From NCBI GenBank assembly GCA_910588775.1, contig CAJURH010000021.1, forward strand, positions 1 through 46,775: DNA of 46,775 nt, given 5' to 3'. This DNA comes from an uncultured Lachnospiraceae bacterium (GTDB lineage: Bacteria; Bacillota; Clostridia; Lachnospirales; Lachnospiraceae). The notes beneath the pieces were generated by a model. That model did no database searches. It had not been told where the DNA came from and saw only the letters and a list, made by a program, of their open reading frames with translations. The translations under genes and the position numbers were made by a program. Positions 8,004-16,055 of this stretch are shown piece after piece (positions within the stretch are counted from its first letter, which is position 1; every line of letters begins with the position of its first letter).

Positions 8004-9926
8004 ATGCCAGAAGTAGTATTTCGTTTTGAGGATGGAAGGACCATTCAGACTTCAGCGGCAAAGGGAAGCAGCCTGCTGGAAACGGCCAGAAACGCCAACG
8101 TGGTAATCGATGCGCCCTGTTCTGGAAATGGGGCTTGTGGCAAATGTCGTGTGAAACTGGCGGCTGGCGCACTGCCGTCTAAAAAGACTCTTCATATTAC
8201 GGAAGAAGAATTTGAGCAGGGATGGCGGCTGGCGTGCATAAGCTCTGTGGAAGAAAATATAGAAGTGGAAGTTCCGGATGTGGCGTCAGCTTTTAAGAAG
8301 AGAATGAAGATTGCGAATTTGGATTCTAAAGAAGAGACGGCGATTTTTGAGGAAGCCAAAAGGGAAATAGAAGGCACTGGAATCCATATGAAAAACGCAA
8401 TGGAATTGTTGTCTGTGGATATGAAGGCGCCAAGCTTGGATGATACAATGCCGGATAATGAACGCCTGGAGCGGGCTGTAAAGCAGATGACAGGGGCCAG
8501 TGATGTGCGCATGTCTTATGCCGTTCTTAAAAAGCTTCCGGTTGTATTAAGAGAGTGTGAATTTCGAGTGCAGTGCGTGGCCGAAAGAGTCGGGGAGGAT
8601 GTTTTTATTTATGACATTCTGCCGAAAGCCGGGGAAAATATCATTGGCGGGCTGGCTGTGGATATAGGAACAACGTCCGTGGTGGCGCTGCTGATTGATT
8701 TGGCTACAGGGAAAATTCTTTCAAAGGCGTCTGCCGGAAACGGCCAGATCCGATATGGGGCAGACGTGATTAACCGGATTATTGAATCCGCCAAAGAAGG
8801 AGGGCTAAAGAGGCTTCAGGATGCGATTGTCATGGAGACGATCAATCCGCTGATTCTGGAAATTTGCCGGGATGCGAATCTTGCTCCAGAATGTATTTAC
8901 CGGATATGCGTGGCGGCAAATACGACGATGAATCATCTTTTTGCCGGGATCTGCGCGGATTATCTTCGCCAGGAGCCGTATATTCCCGCTTTTTTTAAAA
9001 CCCATTCAATTCTTGCCTCGGATATTGGCATTCGTATACATCCGGACGCGCCAGTGGTTTTTGCGCCCAATGTGGGAAGTTATGTGGGCGGAGATATTAC
9101 GGCGGGAACTTTGGTGAGCCTTTTATGGAACAGACCGGAATTTTCCCTGTTTATGGATTTGGGAACAAATGGAGAGCTGGTGTTTGGAAACAGTGATTTC
9201 ATGATGTGCTGCGCGTGCTCGGCGGGTCCGGCTTTTGAAGGCGGAGATATAAGCTGTGGAATGCGCGCCACGGATGGAGCCATAGAAGCCTGCGAAATTT
9301 CTGCAGAGGATATGGAACCGCATGTTCGCGTGATAGGCGATGCAGGGCAGAAACCGGTGGGAATCTGCGGTTCAGGCATTATTGACACGATCAGCGAACT
9401 GTTTCGCACAGGCATGATTAATCCCAAGGGAAAATTTGTGCGGGAGGGAAAACGCATTCGCCACGATGAGCATGGTATGGGAAGTTATGTCCTTGCCTAT
9501 CAGGAAGAAGCGGCGGGAAATAAGGATATCGAAATCACCGAGGTGGATATTGATAATTTTATTCGGGCAAAGGGCGCCATTTTCTCTGCGGTTCGCATTA
9601 TGCTGAATTCCATTGACTTTGATATCACGATGATTGACAAGGTTTACGTGGCCGGCGGGATTGGAAGTGGAATCAACATGAAAAACGCTATCCGAATCGG
9701 AATGTTCCCGGACATAGAGATTGAAAAATTTCATTACATAGGTAATTCTTCTCTGACAGGGGCGTACGCAATGCTGATGTCCACAGAGGCTGAAAGGAAG
9801 ATCTACGATTTAGCCGGAAACATGACCTATTTGGAGTTAAGCGCCATACCGGCTTATATGGATGAGTTTGTGGCGTGCTGCTTTTTGCCCCATACGGATG
9901 CGGAGTTGTTTCCAAGCGTGGTGTAA
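8004..9926 (+). CDS. RACo-type reductive activator of corrinoid proteins (2Fe-2S plus ASKHA ATPase)
   Basis: The 640-residue protein begins with a ferredoxin-like domain holding a 2Fe-2S cluster through C39, C45, C48 and C78 (CSGNGACGKC, then LAC). A middle region (about 95-200) leads into an actin-like ATPase domain starting at GLAVDIGTTSVVALLID, with SYVGGDITAG, FMDLGTNGEL, GICGSGIID and VYVAGGIGSG motifs of the DUF4445/RACo family. These enzymes use ATP to reactivate Co(II)-corrinoid methyltransferase partners. ATG at 8004 is chosen over 7980 because GGGAGAG lies just upstream. No corrinoid protein or methyltransferase is in the window, so the partner must be encoded elsewhere. Confidence 0.93.
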   Translation: MPEVVFRFEDGRTIQTSAAKGSSLLETARNANVVIDAPCSGNGACGKCRVKLAAGALPSKKTLHITEEEFEQGWRLACISSVEENIEVEVPDVASAFKKRMKIANLDSKEETAIFEEAKREIEGTGIHMKNAMELLSVDMKAPSLDDTMPDNERLERAVKQMTGASDVRMSYAVLKKLPVVLRECEFRVQCVAERVGEDVFIYDILPKAGENIIGGLAVDIGTTSVVALLIDLATGKILSKASAGNGQIRYGADVINRIIESAKEGGLKRLQDAIVMETINPLILEICRDANLAPECIYRICVAANTTMNHLFAGICADYLRQEPYIPAFFKTHSILASDIGIRIHPDAPVVFAPNVGSYVGGDITAGTLVSLLWNRPEFSLFMDLGTNGELVFGNSDFMMCCACSAGPAFEGGDISCGMRATDGAIEACEISAEDMEPHVRVIGDAGQKPVGICGSGIIDTISELFRTGMINPKGKFVREGKRIRHDEHGMGSYVLAYQEEAAGNKDIEITEVDIDNFIRAKGAIFSAVRIMLNSIDFDITMIDKVYVAGGIGSGINMKNAIRIGMFPDIEIEKFHYIGNSSLTGAYAMLMSTEAERKIYDLAGNMTYLELSAIPAYMDEFVACCFLPHTDAELFPSVV

Positions 9927-10069
9927 GGGGGATGTGGACTGGGAGTCCGCCTGAACAATTATAGGCAGCAAATGTAATTTTATATTTGCAGATGGCTGGA
10001 GGGAGATGACGAATAGACGGTGACCCGGTCTGACAGTTGGCTTCTGTGCAGTCAGTGAGAGAGGAAAAT
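9927..10069. other. Intergenic stretch with several short hairpins
   Basis: This is a convergent intergenic region. Apart from the terminator it holds AGAC-GG/CC-GTCT (10015-10031) and CTGAC/GTCAG (about 10030-10055) hairpins in a row. No open reading frame, promoter or known riboswitch core is recognised. Confidence 0.35.
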
Positions 10070-10113
10070 CCCTCAACTGTAGAGCCATTGCAGTTGAGGG
10101 AGTGTTCTTTTTG
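10070..10113. terminator. Bidirectional terminator between RACo gene and asrC
   Basis: CCCTCAACTG (10070-10079) and CAGTTGAGGG (10091-10100) form a perfect 10-bp stem, followed by a T-rich stretch (TTCTTTTTG) on the plus strand. On the minus strand the stem is followed by ATTTTCC, so it may also serve the asr operon. Confidence 0.75.
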
Positions 10114-10201
10114 TGCGCTTATGACTGTTCCATGCATTTATCTGTCTATACGATAACAAATTTGGCTCTTGTTAAAATACTGATTTTGGTTTTGGTGAAA
10201 T

Positions 10202-11176
10202 TTACCGGTCGAAATGCACGCCATTCCAATACACGCATTCTTTTATCTTGGTTTCCGGCAGAAGTTCCACGCCGTCCAGCGCCCATTTTTTATATTCCTC
10301 GAATCCTACCCGGTCAATGATATAGCCGATGTGCTCTTTTCCGCCGGGCGCTTTCGGGTTGATATATTCCTTTACGAAACGGTATGTATTCAGAATGATT
10401 TTCACAATCGTATCTTCGTCCGTCCAGATAAGGAAGTCTTCACCCAGCCGGGGATTTCTCTTTCCGGTGCGGCCCATCAGCGTCAGGCGATAATATTTTT
10501 TCGGACTGCGGGTGAAGGCCCTGGTGGGACATTTGGTGACGCATACGCCGCAGCCGATGCATTTTTCTTCGTCGCGAATGACTTTATAATTTTCCATGCG
10601 CAGCGCGTCCACGGAAAGGCTTTTGCAGCCTTTGATGCATGCCTGGCAGCTTACGCAGCGGCTGGGGTCGTACTGGGGCATGGTCATGCCGATGATTCCG
10701 AAGTCGTGGAGCCGCACTTTGCCGCAGTCGTTGGGGCACCCGGTCAGCGCGATTTTAAAATGCAGGTCATTGGGGAAAATCTCATCCTCAATCCGTTTTG
10801 CAAACTCGGATGTGTTGTAATTGGCAAAGGGACAGACGTTGTTGCCGATGCAGGCGCACACGTTCCTTGTGCCAGAGGCCGGATAGCCTGTGCCCGGATT
10901 TTCCTGATTGATGTCCAGAAGTTCGATAATCGGCTGGAGCATTTCATTGATGGCGTCCATGTCTTCCAGGCGGATGCCCTCGATTTCAAATCCCTGTCGA
11001 GTGGTCAGGTGGACAATGCCGTTGCCGTATTTCTCGGCGATCTCCTGGACCAGTCCGAGGATTTCCGCCTTTAAGTAACCGCCGGGGACGCGGATGCGGG
11101 ATGCGCCTTCGCCCCTAACTTTACCGATCCGAAACGCGTTCTTTTTCGCTTTCTTTGTGTTGATATCCAAACTCAT
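10202..11176 (-). CDS. asrC: Anaerobic sulfite reductase subunit C
   Basis: The 324-residue catalytic subunit reduces sulfite to sulfide. It carries the nitrite/sulfite reductase fold with the sirohaem-4Fe4S binding pair C-x5-C (CIGNNVCPF) and C-x3-C (TGCPNDCGK). Two 4Fe-4S ferredoxin motifs follow (CVSCQACIKGCK and CIGCGVCVTKCP). Length and order match AsrC. The start ATG has AGGAGGT upstream that overlaps the asrB stop codon. It is the last gene of asrABC; electrons arrive through AsrA and AsrB in the cytosol. No sirohaem synthesis gene is nearby. Confidence 0.96.
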   Translation of the reverse strand: MSLDINTKKAKKNAFRIGKVRGEGASRIRVPGGYLKAEILGLVQEIAEKYGNGIVHLTTRQGFEIEGIRLEDMDAINEMLQPIIELLDINQENPGTGYPASGTRNVCACIGNNVCPFANYNTSEFAKRIEDEIFPNDLHFKIALTGCPNDCGKVRLHDFGIIGMTMPQYDPSRCVSCQACIKGCKSLSVDALRMENYKVIRDEEKCIGCGVCVTKCPTRAFTRSPKKYYRLTLMGRTGKRNPRLGEDFLIWTDEDTIVKIILNTYRFVKEYINPKAPGGKEHIGYIIDRVGFEEYKKWALDGVELLPETKIKECVYWNGVHFDR

Positions 11177-11187
11177 ATGCCCACCTC

Positions 11188-11979
11188 CTAATCAATCAGA
11201 TTTTTGCCTTCAGAATAGTTGAACACCGGGCCGTCCAAGCAGATATACGTGCCATCCATTTTGCAGTGGCCGCATTTTCCAAGGCCGCAGCACATTTTCC
11301 GCTCGTGGGAAATCCAGATGTTTTCTTCGGGCACGCCTCTTTTTAAGATTTCCTGAATCGTGAACTGAATCATGATGGGCGGTCCCACGGTGATGAATAC
11401 GGCGCCCAAAATGTCCATCAGAGGCAAATCTGGAATGTATTTTGTCACCATGCCGGTGAGGCCCTCGTAGCCTTCCGGGGCGGCGTCCACGGTCTGAATG
11501 ACTTTCAGGTTCTTCTCCCATTCTTTGAAGTCTTCTTTGAAAAGAATGTCGTCCGGGGATTTGAATCCTGCGATTAAGGTGGTCTTCACTGCGTCCTGGG
11601 GATTCTGGGAGAAATGGTCCACAATGCCCTTTACCGGAGAGATTCCTGTCCCACCGGCAATGATGATGACTTCTTTGCCCTTGAATTTCTCTATATCGAA
11701 GCCATTGCCGTAAGGGCCACGCATCAGCAGGCTGTTTCCCTCAAAGTGTTCGAAGATTTTGCCTGTGACTTTTCCCACCCGGCGGATGGTCAGATCCACG
11801 GTGTCTTTTCCGATGCCGCTAACGGAGATAGGCGCTTCTCCATATTTGGGGATGGAAACCTCGAAGAACTGGCCGGGTTTTACGTTCCCCACAAAGCCCA
11901 TGCGGAAGGTGTACTCAATGTCCGTATGCCGGATGATTTCTTTTACCTGGGAAGGAAAAGGGATATATTCGTTTTTCAT
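11188..11979 (-). CDS. asrB: Anaerobic sulfite reductase subunit B
   Basis: The 263-residue flavoprotein resembles ferredoxin-NADP reductase and dihydroorotate dehydrogenase PyrK-like subunits. An FAD-binding barrel (about 1-100) precedes an NAD(P)-binding part with IIAGGTGISPVKGIV. The C-terminal CCGLGKCGHCKMDGTYIC supplies a 2Fe-2S cluster. It passes electrons from NADH to AsrA/AsrC. Its ATG directly abuts the asrA TAA, with AAAGGAGG seven bases upstream inside asrA. Confidence 0.96.
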   Translation of the reverse strand: MKNEYIPFPSQVKEIIRHTDIEYTFRMGFVGNVKPGQFFEVSIPKYGEAPISVSGIGKDTVDLTIRRVGKVTGKIFEHFEGNSLLMRGPYGNGFDIEKFKGKEVIIIAGGTGISPVKGIVDHFSQNPQDAVKTTLIAGFKSPDDILFKEDFKEWEKNLKVIQTVDAAPEGYEGLTGMVTKYIPDLPLMDILGAVFITVGPPIMIQFTIQEILKRGVPEENIWISHERKMCCGLGKCGHCKMDGTYICLDGPVFNYSEGKNLID

Positions 11980-12972
11980 TTAGGCTTCCTCCTTTGCAAG
12001 GCGGTTGATGAGGGATGCGTAGGATATGTACTCTGGACAGACGGCGTCGCAGCGTCCACAGCCTACGCACATGGGATAGCCGAACCGCTTCTCGAAGTCG
12101 TAGATCTTGTGCATGACCTTAAAGCGCATCCGCGCGCCCTGGGTCTTTCGGAATTCAATGCCTCCGGCGATCTCGTCGTATCCGTCCACCTGGCAGGAAG
12201 CCCAGACTCTGCGGCGTTCCCCCACGTTTTCGTTGTCCCGGTACAGGATGTCCTGCATGGTAAAGCAGGTGCAGGTGGGACAGACGAAGTTGCAGCGTCC
12301 GCAGCCAATGCAGCGGCCTGTATATTCTTCCCAGATGGGGTTCTTGAAGCTTTCCACGGACAGGTTCTTGGGCAGGGTCACTTTCTCCGGGTTCTCCGTC
12401 ACGTATTCCGGTTGCACAGCGCAGGTTTCAGCATTTTCAAAGTAGGGCAGAAGCTCCTGGGACTTACAGTCAGCCAGCACGGTATCCCCGGTCAGCTTCA
12501 GATACAAGTCGTAGGAGTCTGCGCGGTTGGTTCCCATGCTGGCGCAAAATCCTGTGTCGCAGGAGTCTGTACATCCCATCAGCGCAAAGCGTGCTTTATC
12601 CCGCAGGCGTTTATAATAGAAGTCTTCCGGTCCGTTTTCTAGATAGATGGCGTCCAGCCGCTTGAGTGCGTGCAGGTCGCAGCTTCTTAAGAAAATCAGA
12701 ATTTTCTTCTCACTGCAGGAGGGAACGGTTGTCTCGTTCTCTGTGAAATAAAACAGCGTCTCGTTGATGGCCAGCAGCGCTTCCTTGAATGAGTATTCGG
12801 ACCTGCGTTCCCATTGGATTTCGTCCAGCGCGTCGATTTTTCCATAGCGGATTACGTCTGTGTCGGAAAAGCAGCCTTCATCGGCAAAAACCTTCGGCGC
12901 AAAAATATCATAATTTTCTTTTAGCCGCGCAAAAATCTGGTCGGCAGCTTCTCTTGCCATTTGATATCCCAT
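11980..12972 (-). CDS. asrA: Anaerobic sulfite reductase subunit A
   Basis: The 330-residue protein is the electron-transfer subunit with two 4Fe-4S ferredoxin motifs near the C-terminus, CIGCGRCNFVCPTC (about residue 219) and CVGCGRCDAVCPEY (about 305). The N-terminal two thirds, with FLRSCDLHALKRLD, match AsrA. The start has AAAAAAGGAG upstream. First gene of asrABC, 84 bp downstream of a Crp-family regulator and preceded by an activator-type promoter, so expression probably depends on that regulator. Confidence 0.96.
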   Translation of the reverse strand: MGYQMAREAADQIFARLKENYDIFAPKVFADEGCFSDTDVIRYGKIDALDEIQWERRSEYSFKEALLAINETLFYFTENETTVPSCSEKKILIFLRSCDLHALKRLDAIYLENGPEDFYYKRLRDKARFALMGCTDSCDTGFCASMGTNRADSYDLYLKLTGDTVLADCKSQELLPYFENAETCAVQPEYVTENPEKVTLPKNLSVESFKNPIWEEYTGRCIGCGRCNFVCPTCTCFTMQDILYRDNENVGERRRVWASCQVDGYDEIAGGIEFRKTQGARMRFKVMHKIYDFEKRFGYPMCVGCGRCDAVCPEYISYASLINRLAKEEA

Positions 12973-13011
12973 AGGCTTTCTCCTTTTTTATGAAAGATTC
13001 CTTTTGAGTGT

Positions 13012-13047
13012 TGGTTGTATTATAGAGAAACTTCCGGAAATATTCTG
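13012..13047 (-). promoter_or_regulatory. asrABC promoter with poor -35
   Basis: A perfect TATAAT lies at 13024-13019 on the minus strand, putting the start near 13012, about 40 nt before asrA. The corresponding -35 position reads CAGAAT, a poor match, as expected for an activator-dependent promoter. Confidence 0.7.
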
Positions 13048-13061
13048 TGACAATTATCACA
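13046..13061. promoter_or_regulatory. Crp-type operator TGTGA-N6-TCACA upstream of asrA
   Basis: TGTGACAATTATCACA is a perfect 5+5 inverted repeat identical in form to the Crp consensus. Its centre (13053.5) falls 41.5 bp upstream of the start predicted from the TATAAT box, the class II activator position. It overlaps the stop codon of the Crp-family gene. Confidence 0.75.
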
Positions 13062-13749
13062 AAATGGGGGATTTATTGTGAAATTTTGCCATTCGCTCCA
13101 TGTCTGGAATATATATTTTCTTCTTCTGCATGTAAATCAGTCCTTGGTCGGCCAGTTTCTTGCAGACGCGGGAGGTGGTTTCCCTGGGCGCGCCTAGGAG
13201 GTCGGCCAGGAAGGTGACGGTCAGATCCATGTCGATGAGCGTGCCTTTGTCGGTGGGGCGGCCGAAGTCGCGGGCCAGCTTCCACAGCTTGGCGGCCAGG
13301 CGGCGTTCCAGATAGATGCTGCCCACGGTGTTTTTCAGCTGGTGTTCCAGCCGGGACAGTTTCCATTCCTGGTAGGCGAAAAGGTTTTTCGTTAGCTGAA
13401 AGTCTTTTTCCATAAGGGCCAGCAGCGTTTCCCGGTGAATTTGGTGAAAATGGCAAGTTTCTAAAGTTTCGCAGTAGACGGCATTGGAATCGTACAAGAA
13501 GCTGTCGTTGACGATGTTGTTTTTTCCCAGTATGAATAAGATTTTCTTTTTGCCGCATTTGGTCAGCGTGTAAATCTGGACTTTGCCGCCCAGGATGAAG
13601 AAGATGTCCGGGCGGCGCTCCCGTACCCGCAGGATGAGATGTCCTTTGGGATGGGAACTTGTCTGTCCAAGTTGCAAGAACTGGTTGACGGTGTTGGGTT
13701 TTAGATTATCCAGTATCCATAATTGTGAAGCGTCTGTGTAATTTTCCAT
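13057..13749 (-). CDS. Crp/Fnr-family transcriptional regulator, likely controlling asrABC
   Basis: The 230-residue protein has a cupin-like sensory domain (about 20-120), a dimer helix (about 125-150) and a winged helix at 165-215. The recognition helix reads APRETTSRVCKKLADQG. It keeps the Arg-Glu-x3-Arg pattern used by Crp to read TGTGA half-sites, which fits the site found just downstream. The N-terminal cysteines that bind the FNR iron-sulfur cluster are not arranged as in FNR; single Cys residues occur, so the signal (haem, redox, small molecule) is unknown. ATG follows AGAGGA, which contains the stop codon of the deacetylase gene, so the two are probably co-transcribed. Confidence 0.92.
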   Translation of the reverse strand: MENYTDASQLWILDNLKPNTVNQFLQLGQTSSHPKGHLILRVRERRPDIFFILGGKVQIYTLTKCGKKKILFILGKNNIVNDSFLYDSNAVYCETLETCHFHQIHRETLLALMEKDFQLTKNLFAYQEWKLSRLEHQLKNTVGSIYLERRLAAKLWKLARDFGRPTDKGTLIDMDLTVTFLADLLGAPRETTSRVCKKLADQGLIYMQKKKIYIPDMERMAKFHNKSPIL

Positions 13750-13759
13750 ATATAATCCT

Positions 13760-15385
13760 CTACTTATGCCATGCGCTGTATACGCCTCCGTTTGCCATGG
13801 CGCCCCGGCAGTCGGCTAATTCGCTGACAGTCACTAATTGATAGCCTCTGCGCACCAGTTCGGGTATGATGGTTTTGGAGGCTTCCGCGGTAGGGCCGTA
13901 CAGGTCGTGCATGAGAACCACATCACCGTCTCTTACGGAACCTAAGACCGCTGCCTGGGTGGCCGGGGCGCTTCTCGTCCTCCAGTCCAGCGTGTCGATG
14001 GACCATAGGATGATGGGCATGCCCACAGCGCTTTGCACGATGTTGTTGTAGCCGCCGCCAGGGGGACGCATGACCGTAGTGGATGCGCCTGTGATGTTTT
14101 GGACGACGTGGTTGGTCATGGCAATCTGACTTTGGATGGCGGGAATGCCGATAGAGTTCAGCATACTGTGGCTGTATGTATGGTTGCCGATTTCGCATCC
14201 CAGCGCATGGGTGCGCTTTATGGCAGAGGCGTAGCTGGCTACTCGATCGCCCACCACGAAGAAAGTGGCCCGGCTGTTGTATTTTTCCAGCACGTCCAGA
14301 ATGATGGGTGTGTATTGGGAAGGGCCGTCGTCGTAGGTCAGCGCCACCATTTTTTTGTTCAGGTTAATTTTCCTTGTGAGAGCGCCCTTGGAATTATAGT
14401 AGCGTATATAATGGGCGTCTTTTACCCGGCAACTTGTCACTTTGCCTTTTTGCAAAGTATAGGCCATGGTTTTGCCGGGGAGCTGCTTCGTCACGCGGCC
14501 GTTTGCCGTGGCGTAGACCAGCTTTTTGGAGGCGGTCAGGTACAGTCCGGCGGAATTGGATTTTTTGCCGTTGGGCTTGAAATAATATTTCTTTTTATTG
14601 ATTTCCCGGGTAGCGTTTTTTACCAGTGTCATTTTGCCCTTTTTGCAGTCGTAGCATTTCTGGGAGGAGATGTTGTACATGCGGGTGCATTTTCCCTGGG
14701 CGTTAAAATAATATTTCTTCTTATTGACAGTCTTCCAGGTCTTTTTCTGGACGGACCACTTTCCTTGGGCGTAGTCGTATTTGGAAAAACGCCAGAACCC
14801 GTTTTTCTTTTCCATCCGGGAAATAATGCGGCCGCCTTTGGCGGTCTGAAGAACTTTCATTTTGGACAAGGGCTGCCAGCCCGCCTTGGTAATCTGGATT
14901 CCTTTGGAATTGAAAAGGTATAATTTCCCGTCGGGAAGCGCGCATGCCTCTTTTTTGGTTAGCGTCATTTTGCCGCTGCTGTATTTGGCGCATTTTTTTG
15001 TGGCCGGATTGTAGATCTTCGTGCATATGCCCTTCTGATTAAAATAGTAGTCCTTTTCGGATGCCGTCGCCCAAACGGATTTTTGCATTTCCCATCGGCC
15101 GGACTGGGCATTGTGTCTGTAAAGCTTCCAGATGCCGTGGACTTGTTCCATGCGGGCGGTTACGCATCCTTGGGTCACTTGGAATTTTTCGCCCGCAAAC
15201 TCATGCCAGCCAGTTTGCGTGACGCGCACGCCTTCTCTGTACAGTACATAATCGTCTCCCTGCCGGATGAACCCGTTGGGTGCGGATGTAGCTTTGGCGG
15301 CGTGGGCGCGCAAGGGCGGCGCTAGGCACAGCGCGGCGGACAAAAGCGTCAGCAGGAAGACGGTTTTTCGGTTGGTTAATTGCAT
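13760..15385 (-). CDS. Secreted polysaccharide deacetylase (CE4) with duplicated N-terminal wall-binding-like module
   Basis: A signal peptide (1-30) is followed by two similar modules of about 110 residues (about 56-165 and 166-275). Both begin with a GW, include FW/IW..KW/RWxxQK and a YYFNxxGxCTxxYN, and share a paired cysteine spacing. The C-terminal NodB/CE4 domain (about 345-525) has TYDDGPS (D351, D352), HTYSHS (H402, H406), RPPGGGY, DTLDW and LMHD motifs, so catalytic residues are complete. Such enzymes remove acetyl groups from peptidoglycan GlcNAc/MurNAc or other polymers outside the cell. The module duplication resembles choline-binding-like repeats but is divergent. Possible first gene of a transcript with the Crp-family gene. 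Confidence 0.93.
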   Translation of the reverse strand: MQLTNRKTVFLLTLLSAALCLAPPLRAHAAKATSAPNGFIRQGDDYVLYREGVRVTQTGWHEFAGEKFQVTQGCVTARMEQVHGIWKLYRHNAQSGRWEMQKSVWATASEKDYYFNQKGICTKIYNPATKKCAKYSSGKMTLTKKEACALPDGKLYLFNSKGIQITKAGWQPLSKMKVLQTAKGGRIISRMEKKNGFWRFSKYDYAQGKWSVQKKTWKTVNKKKYYFNAQGKCTRMYNISSQKCYDCKKGKMTLVKNATREINKKKYYFKPNGKKSNSAGLYLTASKKLVYATANGRVTKQLPGKTMAYTLQKGKVTSCRVKDAHYIRYYNSKGALTRKINLNKKMVALTYDDGPSQYTPIILDVLEKYNSRATFFVVGDRVASYASAIKRTHALGCEIGNHTYSHSMLNSIGIPAIQSQIAMTNHVVQNITGASTTVMRPPGGGYNNIVQSAVGMPIILWSIDTLDWRTRSAPATQAAVLGSVRDGDVVLMHDLYGPTAEASKTIIPELVRRGYQLVTVSELADCRGAMANGGVYSAWHK

Positions 15386-15416
15386 TTTATGCCTCCTTAT
15401 GTTTGTTAAAATATAT

Positions 15417-15586
15417 TAGAGTGTGTTTGAAGGACCCCATTCACGCCGTCTACGGCATCCTACGGATATTTGCCCCTTATTCGGTTGACGTTAGCCCGCT
15501 ATTTATGCCCTTTTTGGGTGTGCGCCGCTAAATCTTCCGCAAAGTTGGACATATAGTCGACATAAAGCGGTTTAAAACACTCTCTA
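15417..15586. mobile_element. MITE-like element with terminal inverted repeats
   Basis: The left end TTAGAGTGTGTTTGAA (15416-15431) and right end TTTAAAACACTCTCTA (15571-15586) are imperfect inverted repeats of about 14 bp. They enclose about 140 bp without a coding frame. The interior begins with a GCCGTCTACGGC palindrome. Size and structure fit a non-autonomous miniature element, but no target duplication is clear. Confidence 0.5.
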
Positions 15587-15733
15587 GCCGATTGCGAAAC
15601 GGACGCTTCATACTCTTGCGTTTGTTCAAAATAGATAAAACGGAGCTCAAAATCGTTTCTGAATTTCGCTTCTTAAAATTTATCTATTTTGCTCGAACTC
15701 TGGTTATGAAAGGAGCGTTTTCGCAATTATCTA
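15585..15733. repeat. Palindromic interspersed repeat, copy B (long form)
   Basis: The 149-bp element starts TAGCCGATTGCGAAAC and ends GCGTTTTCGCAATTATCTA. Its arms pair over most of their length, including TTCAAAATAGATAAA near 15627 with TTTATCTATTTTG near 15680. It abuts the MITE-like element, so the 600-bp gap between the deacetylase gene and the M60 protease is mostly repeat plus leader. Confidence 0.75.
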
Positions 15734-15792
15734 AATAGAAATATATCATATTTCTTTGATGAAAGGTTAATCTAAATTTTCATCATTGTCGA

Positions 15793-15821
15793 TTGATTAT
15801 AAAAGGGTTTTATGGTATAGT
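15793..15821 (+). promoter_or_regulatory. Probable promoter of the M60 protease gene
   Basis: TTGATT (15793-15798), a 17-bp spacer and TATAGT (15816-15821) predict a start near 15828. Confidence 0.6.
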
Positions 15822-15827
15822 TTGGAT

Positions 15828-16055
15828 ATGTCAGCAGATGGAATTTAAGGTTGCTGGCATTGTTGTTATCCCGGAATAAAAAAGGCACAGGCATAGTTTG
15901 CGGCCGTGGAAAAAAAGGGGTGTCCGCGGCGGGAATTCTGAATAAGATAATTTTGCAGGTTTTTATTTTGGGAGGTTGCAAAAATGGTAACGGGGGACGC
16001 TGGCGTAGGAGTTTGCAGCGGCCCCAAAGTTTTCAAAAAAAGAAAGGAGAGGAGT
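15828..16055 (+). other. Long structured 5' leader of the M60 protease mRNA
   Basis: About 228 nt separate the predicted transcription start from the chosen ATG. A GTCAGCA/TGCTGGC hairpin (near 15830-15860) and a strong GCCGTGG/CCGCGGC hairpin (near 15902-15932) are visible. The invariant core elements of c-di-GMP-I, cobalamin or T-box leaders are not seen. Confidence 0.4.

Noticed and set aside
9927..10100. Cobalamin riboswitch near the corrinoid activator
   Set aside because: A few short likenesses occur on the minus strand, but the B12-box and GGTG..AA core are absent and the element would point away from any relevant start.
10214..12642. Long antisense open frames on the plus strand (286 and 342 codons)
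   Set aside because: They lie opposite asrC, asrB and asrA, lack ribosome binding sites and show no family features; they are shadows of strongly coding frames.
15828..16055. c-di-GMP or cobalamin riboswitch before the M60 gene
   Set aside because: Fragments such as GGCACAGGCA recall known switches, but the invariant core blocks in the right order are missing.
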